64,000 bases of DNA, from positions 1,116,001 to 1,180,000 of the forward strand of contig JAPXFQ010002669.1 of the NCBI GenBank assembly GCA_028564705.1, given 5' to 3'. The DNA is from Apricaphanius iberus. Lineage: Eukaryota; Chordata; Actinopteri; Cyprinodontiformes; Aphaniidae. Under the pieces are notes generated by a model, which worked only from the letters and a program-made list of their open reading frames with translations, was not told where the DNA came from and searched no databases. Positions 22,506 to 34,118 of this stretch are shown in pieces (the stretch's first letter is position 1; each line of letters begins with the position of its first letter). The translations under genes and the position numbers were made by a program.

Positions 22506-25500
22506 TTGTAAAGGGGGAAAAATGAAGATTGGGAATAAATAATGACTACTTAGATTTTCCTATGAATTGCACAGGAACTAGATCAGGATGGAGGTGGAGT
22601 CCCAAACTGCTGCACCTTAGACACTGCTAGATAATCCTTAGATGGCGTTTGGCTGTTTGAGGGGTAATCTACCAACAGCGTAGGGGCTTTGCCAGACTTG
22701 TGCGGCACAGATGTAAAGTCGAAGGGCAGAGTTAATCCGGTGGCGTGCAGCTCACATGTAACCCTCATCAAAAGCGGCAGCTCACCAGCGGCGGCTGCCG
22801 AAATAAAAAAAATAATAAAACCTTGTCACCACCAATCTGCCCACCTGTAATCATAGCATAGGGACTGGGGATGGAAGAGCAAGGGAGGAAAGAATGAATG
22901 CGGGGGGGGAATTAAAAAGCCTTTTGCCCTTGTTGTGACACCGTTAAGGAGCTTAGTGTGCAGAGAATTGACAATACCCAACTGAGAGTGTATTGCTATA
23001 AATGAACACACGTGCATCGAACCGCAGATACTGCACGGTGACACACTTGCAGGCGGCAGACACAAATCCAAGAAACAAAGCAGCAATCTCAAATGCAGAC
23101 CTCAGAAAACCTCAAGTTGCTGTTGAAGATGAATAAGTTCCAAAAAGGGATAAAAAGATTAGAAAGTTACCAAAAAAAACCAGTGTTACTCAGGCATCCT
23201 GTCTCTAAATTAAAAAGAGAAACCTGCCAGTACTGGGATGGAGTGTGAGGGTTCGATTAGGTTAGAAAAACTAGCAATGCAAGGAAATCTCATCACAGGG
23301 AATGAATTATATAATAGCTTTCCTGTGTAAACCCAGTTCTGTGTAATCTGTGGCAGGGCTAGTGGAAGAGACTTGCATTAAGTGGTGTATTTTTTTTTTT
23401 TATACCATCGCATAACTGTAGATTATCGTGTCGTCTCAGCATCCCCCAACCGTTTTCCGGTGCAGGGGCTCTTTTGTGCTTTTTTCCATTTTCAGTTGAC
23501 TTTCTGTCTACAAGAACATTTTATTCATTTCAACCAAATTCTTATGTATTTTTTTCACGACATCCTGCTGCATATGGAGGACCACAAATGACGTAATTAG
23601 AAATAAAAGCAGAAATTAATATATTGTGTTTTTACTTCTCCGTATTTGTTAATTTTTTGGAAGAAATTTATATATTTTGTTTTTCCTTTTCCTTATACAT
23701 GCATTTCTTGTTTTTACATGCCCTCGTCTCCTCTTTTTACTTTACCTTATGAATTTCTGCCTCATTATGCAAATGAGGAGGTCAAACTCCTCTACCATTG
23801 GTCAATAAACGGGAGGGAGCTGGATCCTGTTCCTTTTTTTTTTAGGTGGTTTACAGCTGGGGGCAGCTTATTAACATGGCAAAAGCTGAATTAATAATAA
23901 ATAAATAAAAAATAAATAAATAATAACTGAAGCTGTCAGACAGCGCATGAAAGAAGTTCCTCCACTCAAAAAACAAGATTCCTTGTAATTAGAACATGCA
24001 CAGAACATTAATCAATGTTTCTTTTGTTGGGGATATGCGATACACGTTTACATGACCAAATATTTAGGTTAGAAAAGGATCATATTCGGGTTTTTACCAG
24101 TGGTTACACAGCCGTGCGTGACCGGTTTATTGTTAAAATACTGTTTTTGAACGGGTTATTGGCTGCATGTAACCGTAGTCAGTATTTAAGTGTCATTTTT
24201 CGCCGCCCTATTTGACTTTTGTGTCCCCTTTTTACAAGTAAAGCTGCTGAATGAAGGTTTTGCCTTTACAAAAATCTGATTGACATCCTGCGTCACAGGC
24301 CAATAATGTTTAAAAGAACATTCAGTAAGTCTAGCTATCACAACTGTTTGATGGCATTTGTTGACACCAAGACTTGCTCAAGCAGTTTTGGAGGGAAAGC
24401 ACTATCACACAAAGAGCCTTAATAAATCAATCCCTAAATTGAAATTTGTATTTTGCCTCTTCTTGGCTCATATTTGTTCGATATTACAATGTTTTTATTG
24501 ATTTGAAACATTAAAGTGCAACAGAAATCTGGGCATTTAGAAGGAGGGAAATACTTTTCACAAAGTGCTTTCTTCCTTTTGTTCTTTGATTCAAAAACGG
24601 TGAATAAACAGCAGCTGTTTTTTGTCCCCTTAGTCTGTAAAAGTAATGTTAAAATGTCTAGGCAGATTGAGTAACTCATGTCACACAAAAAAAAAAAAAA
24701 AACAGTTTGTGGCCAACCCTGAGTAGCAACTGATCCATTTTTATAAATATGCTTGAAAGAAGTGACACATACTTTATATTTAGCTCACGTCTCCATCCAC
24801 TCTGTTTACAGCAGACAGTGTTTGTTGTTCCCTCTCACTAATGTGTTGACTGCGGTGATTATGCCGAAACATTATGCCAACTCGAAAAGCGCCTCCTCTC
24901 CTCCAGCAATTGTGTGTCGCTGACCCGCCATCTTTTGTCTTCCTCGTTGTCTGCCGGCAAAGATCCTATCCCTCCACGCTCGAAGCTGGTTTTATGGACA
25001 CACGAGTAATTGTGGAGGAATTAAGTGAGCGATGCGAGGAGATAATGATAGTTGTGAAATCTGGCAGGAGAAAGCCTTCTGTGTTTCCCTCCATAATTGC
25101 ATGCCAAAATCATGGCTAAAAGAAACCCACTTAGCTCCTGGAAAAATTGAAATGCAATTCCCAGACTGCTACCTTGATAATAGTGATTTTTTTTTGTTTG
25201 TACAATGAAGCCTTGGATGCTTTTTGCTTGGCAGTTATCGAGAAAAAGGTGAAGAAAAACACGTGTGCTGGGAGCAGTGTTGCTCAGCATGCAGAGTTGG
25301 AACCAAATGTAATGGTTTAATGAGGCAAAGCAGGCCGACAAAGGTACACGCTTATTGTGGTAGAGAGTTGCAAGAGTTAAGAGTCACATTGTGTCCAAAG
25401 TGAAGAAGCTAAGAGTGCTTTAAATACAGCACAGGGACAAGGGTCGAGCTGATCACCATGAGCTCAAACACAAAAATCAATGAAGAAATGACAACAAGGA

Positions 25501-26780
25501 GGCTAAGGGCAGAGATCCACGACATTAGGGATCAACAAGGAGAATGAGGTTGAGGAGTGAAGGATGGAGCTGTAGAGATTATAACAAATAAGGGCGAAAG
25601 GAAAAGATAAGTGGTGGAAGAGTTACTATCCCCCCCCCCTCTCCACCTTCTTTTCTTTCAATCCCCTCCACTCGGCTCCCTTCTGCTAGTCGCCACGGCA
25701 ACAGGCGAAGGGCAGAAAAACGAGGATGAGGGGAGTGAAGTGTGCCGACGAGAAGCCAAGTCAACTGAAGAGCAGCAGAGGCTTTGTCGCACCAGTCAGA
25801 GCGTGGCAAAGGGTTCCTCAAAGGGGGTCACGCTAATTTGTTTCAAAAGCCCGAAGAGCTCGGTGAAATTACACAGGGAGTGTTGTGTGGAACTGAGGGA
25901 TATTCTGTGTGGGGAACCAGAACGTAACCACCCGCCCGTTTAGAGATGCATCTTCTACCGTGACTGGTTCTCAAAAGCAATACATATTTATTTTTTTTAA
26001 GCAATGTCAAACATCTCTTTAAAAAAACTATGAAATTCTGCTTAGTGTATTTTTTTTACAGTGGATTGACCTGAAGTGTGCTATGTACAGGCTGAAAAGA
26101 CACTGCAGGTTCGAGATATAAAACAGGCTCCGTGTTATCAGTAACCTGCTAATGCTTTTTAGAACCTCAGCTTTTGTTGTTGTCACTTTCCATTCCATCA
26201 CAGCCTCATTGCTGTTGGTCTCTACCATTTAAATAATTAAACCTCTTTCATTCAGCCCCTACTTTCCGTCTCTGCGATAATTACCAAGTGAGCGTCTCAT
26301 GTTGCACCTCTTTCACAGCCACACACGTGAATTCCCCTCACTTAGCTTCGCTTAATCAAGCTGAATTAACAGTTCACCGTGCAACCGGGCTTACTTATGA
26401 ATATAAAATAACAGGATATGTTTTCTGACACTTTATCATGGCAAAAAATGTATTTTAGAGAAAAAAACGACTAAATGGTTACTTTGGATATTTTTGTAAT
26501 CAGTGTTAAGAGAGAGTGGGGAATGAACTAACACTTCTTTTCTTCCAACTTGAGCATTAAAAATATTTTTTTGTCACATTCTATCTTACCCCGTAAACTG
26601 ACTGAGAGCTATGTTTTAACTCTTGCTAAAGTACTGTATCTAACCTCAGTCAATAAAGTTGTGTACAGATAAAAGAGGCTTTTATTCACCCTCTTTAACT
26701 ATTTCTTGTGCAATAATAATACACAGATGGGTAGTAATGTTTCACTGTCTATTGTCTGTGTGATCACATAAAATGTTACA
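22506..26780. other. Intron sequence with low-complexity runs; possible conserved block at 24780-25120
   Basis: Contains an (AATA)n run at about 23891-23925, an A-run at 24687-24702 and a possible weak MITE-like segment near 24000-24240. The stretch 24780-25120 is balanced in composition and carries several TAATTG/ATTA homeobox-type words, so it could be a conserved non-coding element. That is inference only. No exon is supported. Confidence 0.4.
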
Positions 26781-26789
26781 TTTTTATTT

Positions 26790-27035
26790 CTTCATAATGT
26801 CAAGAACATAAAGGACAACCCTGAGCATCGTCTTCACATCATACAACAGCAGGGGTTCTTCAGTGGGAAGCTTCTTCAGTTTCGCTGTAACACAGACCTC
26901 TGTAGGAGAGCCTTCCTGCCCCACAGCCATCAGCGTTTACAACGACTCCTCGAAGAAATTTGAGAGGTAGTAGTTACAACAACTAATTTCCATCTGGGAT
27001 CACTAAAGTATTTTTGAATTAAATTAAAGCACTAA
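26790..27035 (+). mobile_element. LINE ORF C-terminus and 3' end fragment
   Basis: Translation gives KDNPEHRLHIIQQQGFFSG and LCRRAFLPHSHQRLQRLLEE, similar to the 'HPLH-R--F-SGRL-----C---RRSFLP-AI' tail of fish Rex1/CR1-like LINE ORFs. A short 3' UTR ending CATCTGGGATCACTAAAGTA follows. Confidence 0.5.
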
Positions 27036-27749
27036 CACTGAGTCATTTTTGAACATTCCCATTCATATTTTTGTACTTTTTTTTATTTCCCGGTTTTGAT
27101 TTTGCTGTTGGATCAGGTATGTAGAAACTTCATACCTGTAGAACATTCAAACAACTTATCCCACCAAAAACGCTGAAGAAATGTTGACCCTTATTGACTC
27201 TTGTACTACAGAGCATTTTTGTTACATTCCACGGATGCTCCATCAAATTCAGCCAGGGCTGGTCCACAGCTGATAATCATCCAGTCAAGGGAAAAATGTC
27301 GCTGAAATTAAAAGATTACTTTAAGTTTGATTCTGCCAGGGTAATGAGTAATTTGGGGCTGTGTAGAATAATTCAAAACAGATATGACATGTCCCGACAT
27401 TGTCCTTTCACGCTTCTCCCTCTCTAAAATGCCTAATTAATCTACAAACATAATAAGTGTCTCAAACTGCACTTCAGTAAATATAGCATTGGCAAGAATC
27501 TGGTGACACGATACATATCACAATACAGGGGGGACGATACAATATATTGTGATACTATGAGAAAGACTATAAATTGAGATTTTCAAAGGGAAGGTGGCAC
27601 GTTCTTCTCAGGCATACAGAGCAATTCTGTGGTACAGTACAACTATAATATTACCCTAAATCGATCTGTAAGTTCAATAAATGATATATACTACCCATTT
27701 GAAATATAGCACTCATTTCATGTCCTAACTGAATGCCTTGAAATTAGCT

Positions 27750-28510
27750 ACATGTGCTTTTAAGAGCCTCGGACGTTCCCCCTTCCACATGCTGCCTTCA
27801 GTGTCATCACAACATTCTCGAAGCGACGTTTCAATCCCAGCATGTGAGGCGCGGCTGTAGGTGGGCTCTGCTGGTCACTGAGTTGATCGCATTTGTGTTC
27901 TGCCTGGCCTCAGGCGGAGCTGGAACCGCTACAGCGGGGAATCCGTAAACACCGGCCCCTCGCTGCATGTGCAAGCCAAGTTTGAGGAGCCCGTTTCTCG
28001 AGTCGTTCCGAGCTTCGCCTGCCGAGTCACCAACCAAAATGCTGAGCAGCTGTCCACCTGTCTGCGGTTAGTATAAATGTATAATACAATATGTGAGCGG
28101 GACGTGCTTTGTTGGAGCCATTACCAGGCCGGGGTCGTGTTTAGTCCTCCATAGAGGCTGTCTGGGTGAGGAAACGGTTCATGGCTCACTTCTTGGCGGA
28201 GAGAGTGGTGCATCTGCAGCCACAACAGCTCTTTTAAGAGCCATTAACAAACCTCTTAAGAGCATTCCTGTCTAAATTGTTAAATCTCTTTATAATTCTT
28301 TTTTTTAGTCATGTGTCTATATAGAAAACGACTGGTGTCATGTAGCTCAGGGTGATTAGCCACAGTGTTTATCAGTATTTCCTCCTTCGTGTCGGTCACA
28401 GCTACAGACAGTACTGTTGCATCTTCAGTGCGGCTGACTTTTTTTCCCCAAGAAACCATTGTGCAATTGGGAAAAATAACTAGGTATATACTAATTTCCA
28501 CCCGTGATAG
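27750..28510 (-). mobile_element. MADF-type transposon fragment, copy A (inverted sister of 63340-64000)
   Basis: On the minus strand, 28501-28280 encodes EEILINTVANHPELHDTSRF followed by Tyr/Lys-rich residues, resembling the start of a MADF (Myb/SANT-like) domain as found in PIF/Harbinger-associated proteins. Downstream non-coding DNA shares CAGGAATGCTCTTAAGAGGT, TCTTAAAAGAGCTGTTGT, ACCGCAGACAGGTGGACAGC and CTCGGCAGGCGAAGCT with the copy at the right edge of the window. The family name is not certain. Confidence 0.6.
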
Positions 28511-29042
28511 CTGATTGCTGTTGACGATCTTCTATTTTTGGGGAGCGGGGGAGGGAGGGCTTTGGAGAGATGGAGGCGGTAATCAAAAGGTAGGGGCGTA
28601 GCTGGGAGGACTCAGGCGTTAAGAGCTCAACATAGCGGTGACAGCGTTAAAAGATACTCAAGCATACATAAAGTAATCTAAGAAACACTTTAGGCATGTT
28701 TTTAAGGAGGGAATGACATAAGAATGTGAGGAAAAGCTTTAAAAAGTGGATTTTACATGCCACCCCTCCTTTAAAGCTTAATTGAACTTTAAGAAAAACT
28801 GTCACATCATTCAAAACACTCAAACAACCTGTTTCATATCCAGTTTTATTGCTCAGTCTAATTGATCCAATGGAATGAAGAAGACGAAAACAGCCACAAA
28901 CTACCAGTCATACTTCTAATTTTAGTACAAAAATTGCTATCATTATTAATGGTTCAATTCAAATTCTATAAGGTAAAACTAAAATCGATACATTGCTTTT
29001 GAATATTGATACAATAATGTGAATTAAAACATATTAATGTCC

Positions 29043-29372
29043 TGGGCTGCACAGTGGCGTATTTGTAGCATTGTTGCCATGCAGAAAGAGGATCCTGGAT
29101 TCAAATCCTGGCCTTAGGTTTATTGGCGTACAGTTTGCATGTTCTCCCTGCGCATGTGTGGGTTCCCTCTGGGTACTTTGGTTTCTTAACACAGTCCAAA
29201 AACACGTCATAATTGTTTACTCTAAATTGTTCTTAGGTTTGAGTGTCAGTATCTGTATGTGTCTGTGACTTACTGGCGAGCTCTCTGGGGTGTACCAATG
29301 ACCAGCCTCCCCTCCCCCGCAACCGTGCCAGGATGATAAGAGGGTAAAGAAAATGGATGGATAGATTTTATT
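29043..29372 (+). mobile_element. tRNA-derived SINE, copy 2
   Basis: Same family as 4028: head GGGCTGCACAGTGGCGTATT, B-box-like GGATTCAAATCC at 29098-29109, then TTTGCATGTTCTCCCTGCGC, CACAGTCCAAAAACACG and a 3' end AAAATGGATGGATAGAT. It is more complete than copies 1 and 3. Confidence 0.75.
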
Positions 29373-30564
29373 TCCCTTTCACGCCATCATTATAACATCT
29401 ACATGTGTTTTTTCATCTCATCTCCGCACTAATCCAACCATCACAGCCTCATCCATTGCTTTAGTCTCCTTCTTTTTTTTTTCCTCTGACTGTTTTCACC
29501 CTGAGTCCTCCATGTCCCCCAAATGCAACACACCAACATTGCTGACCCATCTAATCCTGTCAGAGGGAATATGAAGTGACACGTGTCATTCCCTCTCTTT
29601 ATCTGTCATTCTCTGTGTTCCTTTACCAAGATTTATCAATAGCTTGTAGTGTCTTGCAGGTCACTGGGGATCAAACTGAATCAAACTTCGCAGATGAGAT
29701 ATCTCTCTCTCACACACACAAAAGACCCACACACATATACAACCTGAAGGGGTGTTCCGGTGCCTCAGGCCAGTGACAGAAGGAGGGAGGAGGCTACACT
29801 CTTCCCTGCTGAAAGACCTTTATCCATCTTCCAAAACATGCGTAGGCTTCACTGTCATGCCCAAATAAATAAATAAAAACCCACAGAGGATCACAGGTTT
29901 TAATGTCACCAACACTTTGGAAACTCTTATTTCAGGAAAAATGGTTTTAGTATTGGACAATAGGATAATTTAATAGAGAATATTATGGTTTAAATGGCAC
30001 TATCCCCTTTTTAATAATTTTTAAAAAGACAAATGTATGCAAAATCCCTTAAATAATGAGCAGCTACATATATTGTTGCAAGCCACGGACATAATGAACT
30101 AACCACTTTAATGGTTATGTGCCTTAGGTGTCCAAGCCACTCCTTAAGGAGCTCAAAGAGTGTTTAAATCCTCAGAATAAAAATAGTTGCATTTCCAACT
30201 CAACAGTTGCAAGCTGTGAAACTTCCCTTCACAAGGCTAATTATTAATAGCCTCAAAGACAACAGCACTGTATTGTCAGAATTTTATAGATTTCATGTAT
30301 TGCTCTATGTGTGCCACAGATTTAATGAGATATAAACGGCAAGAAGTGCCAATAAACCATTTAGTGTGGCCCTTATTTAATGACGCAAGTTTATTTTTTT
30401 CTCTTTTCACCATTGAACTAAGAAACTCTCACTTCTGTATTTAAAAAGAATTTTAAAAATACTGTTGTTGGTTTGATTTTAGTTTTAAAACAATCTATAT
30501 TTATTTTAAAAAAAATAGACAATTCAAACCGATTCACATTTTGATGCAATTGACACATATTAAC

Positions 30565-30800
30565 AGTTGTTAGCATTGTTGCATTGCCACAAAAGCTCCT
30601 AGGTTAAAATCCCGTCCTGGGGTCTCTTACCATTAGTAGTAGTACAGTAGTAGTGCCCGACGTTTGGCAATAAACCCTTTCTGATTCTAATTCTCCCCAT
30701 GCATGTGTGCGTTTTCCCCAGTTACTCTGGCTTCTTCACACAGTCCAAAAAACCTGTACATTAGATTAATTTCAAATAAATATCAGCAGTGAGAGTAAGT
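30565..30800 (+). mobile_element. tRNA-derived SINE, copy 3, interrupted
   Basis: Degenerate head (GTTAGCATTGTTGCATTGCC), B-box-like GGTTAAAATCCC, then unrelated DNA (about 30632-30690, with a TAGTAG run and GGCAATAAACCC) before the SINE body resumes at CTCCCCATGCATGTGTGCG and CACAGTCCAAAAAACC. Confidence 0.55.
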
Positions 30801-32679
30801 GGACATTGGTCTTAGCACTAGGTGGAGCTTCTAATTTCATTGTAATTTGGGCGCCATAGAGTCTTGGATCGGTTCTTTGAAAACCACACATCTCAGTGAA
30901 GAGATTCATAAATTGAGCTATCAGGGAACCAAAAAGAAAAGATTAATTTAATTTCAAGGTTACTTTCACCACCTACAAACGCTCCCAACAATACACTGAA
31001 ATATTGGTTGTTTCCATAAGTGTAGTATTCTAACTGTCCCTTCCAACAATAAGTATATGTGTAAAGACCACTACAATATATGTAGTGAGTGGGTGGTGAG
31101 CTAAATATAAATCCATGAAAGAAAATAACATATTTTTTCTGCTCTGTAAAGATGGTTTCAACAAGCCTGACTGTAAATTGCGATTCTTTTTTAATCCAAC
31201 ACCTTTTCCGGCGCAGATACAATGATGATGGCTTTTTATTCATGCTTAAATTCATTTTAGTGGGAGTAAGCTTTTATATTGTACCATTTCTGTAATGTAT
31301 ATCTCTTTGTTCTGTAGGTGTGTAGTATACCAACAACAATGAAAACCTTCTTTCGTGACATATTGGCCCCACTTTATTTTCGTTTCAGTACAAAAGCCAT
31401 GGAAATCATAGAGATTCCAGCTACCTTGGCAATATATATGGCACTAAGGTAACAGAGAATAAAAAATCTAAAGATGGATTTAATACATCCTTTCTGAGGG
31501 ATTGTTCCCTGTGAATTGATAGAAATAGTGAATATCAGGTGAATGGGTAAACGACAGAACCTGCCTTTAGGAACAATGGATTTCTGGGTAAATGGTAAGG
31601 TTGTGGTGGAGGGGAAAGGACCAAGATGAAGAAGAATGGGCAGCAGGAGAGATGAACAGGGTGTATTCACAGACAGGAAGGGAGGGACAGGGAGAATGAT
31701 TGGTCAACTAAGGGAACTAAAGAAAGAGAGAAAAAATGGCTCTAATCCGGATTAAATCAGCAGGTTTTGGACAATCCCGAGCTTGGGCCGTCACGCCCGT
31801 GCCAAGTCCCCCACCCGCACACACCCACTACAGCTTCCCTGTGCCAAGCTCCAGCCCCAATCAGCTGCTCTGGCACATGCGGGGAGCTTCCATGACACAC
31901 AAGCCAAACAGGGAACATCCCAGACACATTCAGTGCAGAGGAAATATCCGTATTTCAATTGTTTTAAGATGGAAACTAGTAAGAGAAAAAAAATCACGTG
32001 AACAAATATCAGGTCCCTAGTAGTTATGTCCTACTCGTTTAGAATTTGACCTTTAATTAGTCTATTCTCTTCAGTTTGTCGTTGTTCTTGTCTGTCTGGC
32101 TGTCCAATGGTTCAGAGTCAGATTTACAAATCTAACTTATGCATTTGTAATGTAGGTATTCTATCAACTGATAATTTCTTTATTTTGTTTTCTATATATT
32201 TTTTCTCTGGTTTTCACATTTGAGTCGAGCCAGAATGCTCAAAAAGACTGACAGATTTGGTGTTACACAACAGAAACACACAGGACAGTTATTTTTATTC
32301 GACATCGTGATCATGTAGGTTGTGCCAGCCAATTAGAGGTAATGTTTTAGGAAGACCAAACATTTACCTGACAAGACAGATGGCTTGTTACAGGGAGCCA
32401 TCTGGGGAGCCATTGATGAGAACTGTTTTTTCCCAAAAGGAAAAATGTACTTTTTATTTTTATTTTGCTTTCCCTAACCAATCAGCATGCTTTGTGTGCA
32501 ATAATATCATACTCCCAGTGATAAAGTACCCTTTATGAAAAAAATCACGTATCAAAATATCCCCTGAAAATGGAAAAGAATATAAAACAAATTCATACTT
32601 ACTAATATATATCATTCTACCCAACCTAGAAAAGATAACATGGAGGAGCAGCAGGGATTGAGGCGTCTGACCGGCCAGC
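30801..32679. other. Intron sequence, nothing recognised
   Basis: AT-rich intronic DNA. Short reading frames on both strands lack motifs or splice context. Confidence 0.5.
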
Positions 32680-32753
32680 AATCAGTTGAGCATGTCACAT
32701 ATTGTAGTTTTATTGGATAGAAAAATTAACAAAATGTCATTGTTGGTGTAGGG

Positions 32754-33533
32754 CAGTGGTCCCCAACCTATTTCTTTTGTTTGTTTGTTTTACCACGGAC
32801 CGGTTTAAAATCAGACAATATTGAGGTTGATAAATGCAACAAAATAAAAAGAAACAACAATCATAAAAAAAAGATTTTTTTAAATCAAATGCCTAATCTT
32901 ATTTTTCACTCATGTTCATCCTCCCTTCCCCTCAACGCTCTTTGGTCACTATAGTAACATTTAAACATGCCTTAAGAATAAGATTTACCATAAAAAACAA
33001 ATGTAAAGTGCGCCAACGCTAAATCAGTGGGAGGCCAATAGGTTTCTCTGTAAAAAGAGGGATTCATCTGGGGCAATTTTAAAGGCTTCATTGTGTCATT
33101 AAAAAGCCGGTTGCCACATATTTACGGTTAGGGCATAAAATCTGCAAGTGGCATTTTCTATCACAATAATTCCATATTTTGACTCCTGGTGTTGTCTGTT
33201 AAATGTATCTTTTTGTAGGCTCTCCTTAATTAGACTTTTTTTCTCTTTTCACAAAGAATCTTTTCAGATGCCTCTGCTTTTTAATCGGTGTGCTAGCTTG
33301 TAGGTTTGTTTTTAGCTGTGACATTACATGACCGGAGAAAGCGTCTTTACTTGCATCAGGAGTGAGTTATAGCCTGCTGTAACGGAGAAAATCTGTTGAT
33401 TTTTTCTAAATAAAACATTGTCTAGACTCTGATAATAAATAAAACGAAAATACAGTAAGTTATTTAATATTTCTGTGTGGCCCGGTACCAAATGACCAAT
33501 AACTCAGTACCAGTCCAGGGATTGGGACCTCTG
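32754..33533. mobile_element. Non-autonomous hAT element with perfect 8-bp target duplication
   Basis: The left end CAGTGGTCCCCAACC and the right end (reverse complement CAGAGGTCCCAATCC) are inverted repeats. The flanks GTGTAGGG at 32746-32753 and 33534-33541 are identical 8-mers, the hAT hallmark. Internal ACCACGGACCGGTTTAAAAT matches the fish hAT family that starts 'CAGTGGTCCCCAACC'. There is no transposase frame in its 780 bp. Confidence 0.93.
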
Positions 33534-33738
33534 GTGTAGGGGATGCAACAGACCAAAGCTGTCAGGAAGCTAACACTGTGCACACACCCTGAACACACTA
33601 TCCCTAACATAAAGCATAGTGGTGGCAGGGGGAGCTTTTCTTCAGCAGAAGAAGCGAAGATGTTCTGAGCTGATGGAAAGTCAGACTAGGATAGATACAA
33701 CGGAGTACTGGAAGCCATCTTGTCGAAGGCAACAGAAC

Positions 33739-34039
33739 TAAGGGTGTCCCCGATCAAGGATTTACACATCATCGACTGATCTGTGTGTGCAGGCTGTGCG
33801 GGGGAATGGTTGTACGCCGGAAAGACTTATGGGTAATGTGTTCATGTTAATTTTACTTTATAGTTTATGTTCCAAATGTAGTCATGTTCTTTATTTATCC
33901 TTTGAGTTATTTTGTTGTCTGTGTTTGGTTGTGTTTGTACGTGCACCGTCTTAGAGACGGTAGTTTACGGGAGTTACGTGTCCGCTACAGTTGCATTAAT
34001 CATTGCATTAATCACTTCGACTATTCGGGGTCACGCCTA
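33739..34039. mobile_element. hAT-type MITE with near-perfect 8-bp target duplication
   Basis: The left end TAAGGGTGTCCCCGA and the right end (reverse complement TAGGCGTGACCCCGA) are imperfect inverted repeats. The flanks are AACAGAAC (33731-33738) and AACAGAAA (34040-34047), matching at 7 of 8 positions. The element is 301 bp and non-coding. Confidence 0.75.
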
Positions 34040-34118
34040 AACAGAAAACCTGAGACTGGGGTGAAACTTCACCTTTCAACCCTAAATGCGCAGCTAAAGC
34101 TACAATGGATTGGTTCAA

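Larger units (their letters stand above)
32680..34118 (+). mobile_element. Tc1-like transposon relic split by two hAT insertions
   Basis: Recognisable Tc1 transposase-derived blocks occur at 33584-33650 (CCTGAACACACTATCCCTAA, then AGCATAGTGGTGGCAGGGGG) and at 34048-34110 (CCTGAGACTGGGGTGAAACT, then AGCTAAAGCTACAATGGATT). They are collinear with the family seen at 40185 but are separated by DNA ending in precise hAT boundaries. The left edge is approximate. The reading frame is destroyed. Confidence 0.7.

Noticed and set aside
24874..25119. 82-codon frame in the connexin intron
   Set aside because: No recognisable family, no splice context and opposite strand to the gene; better viewed as a possible conserved non-coding block.
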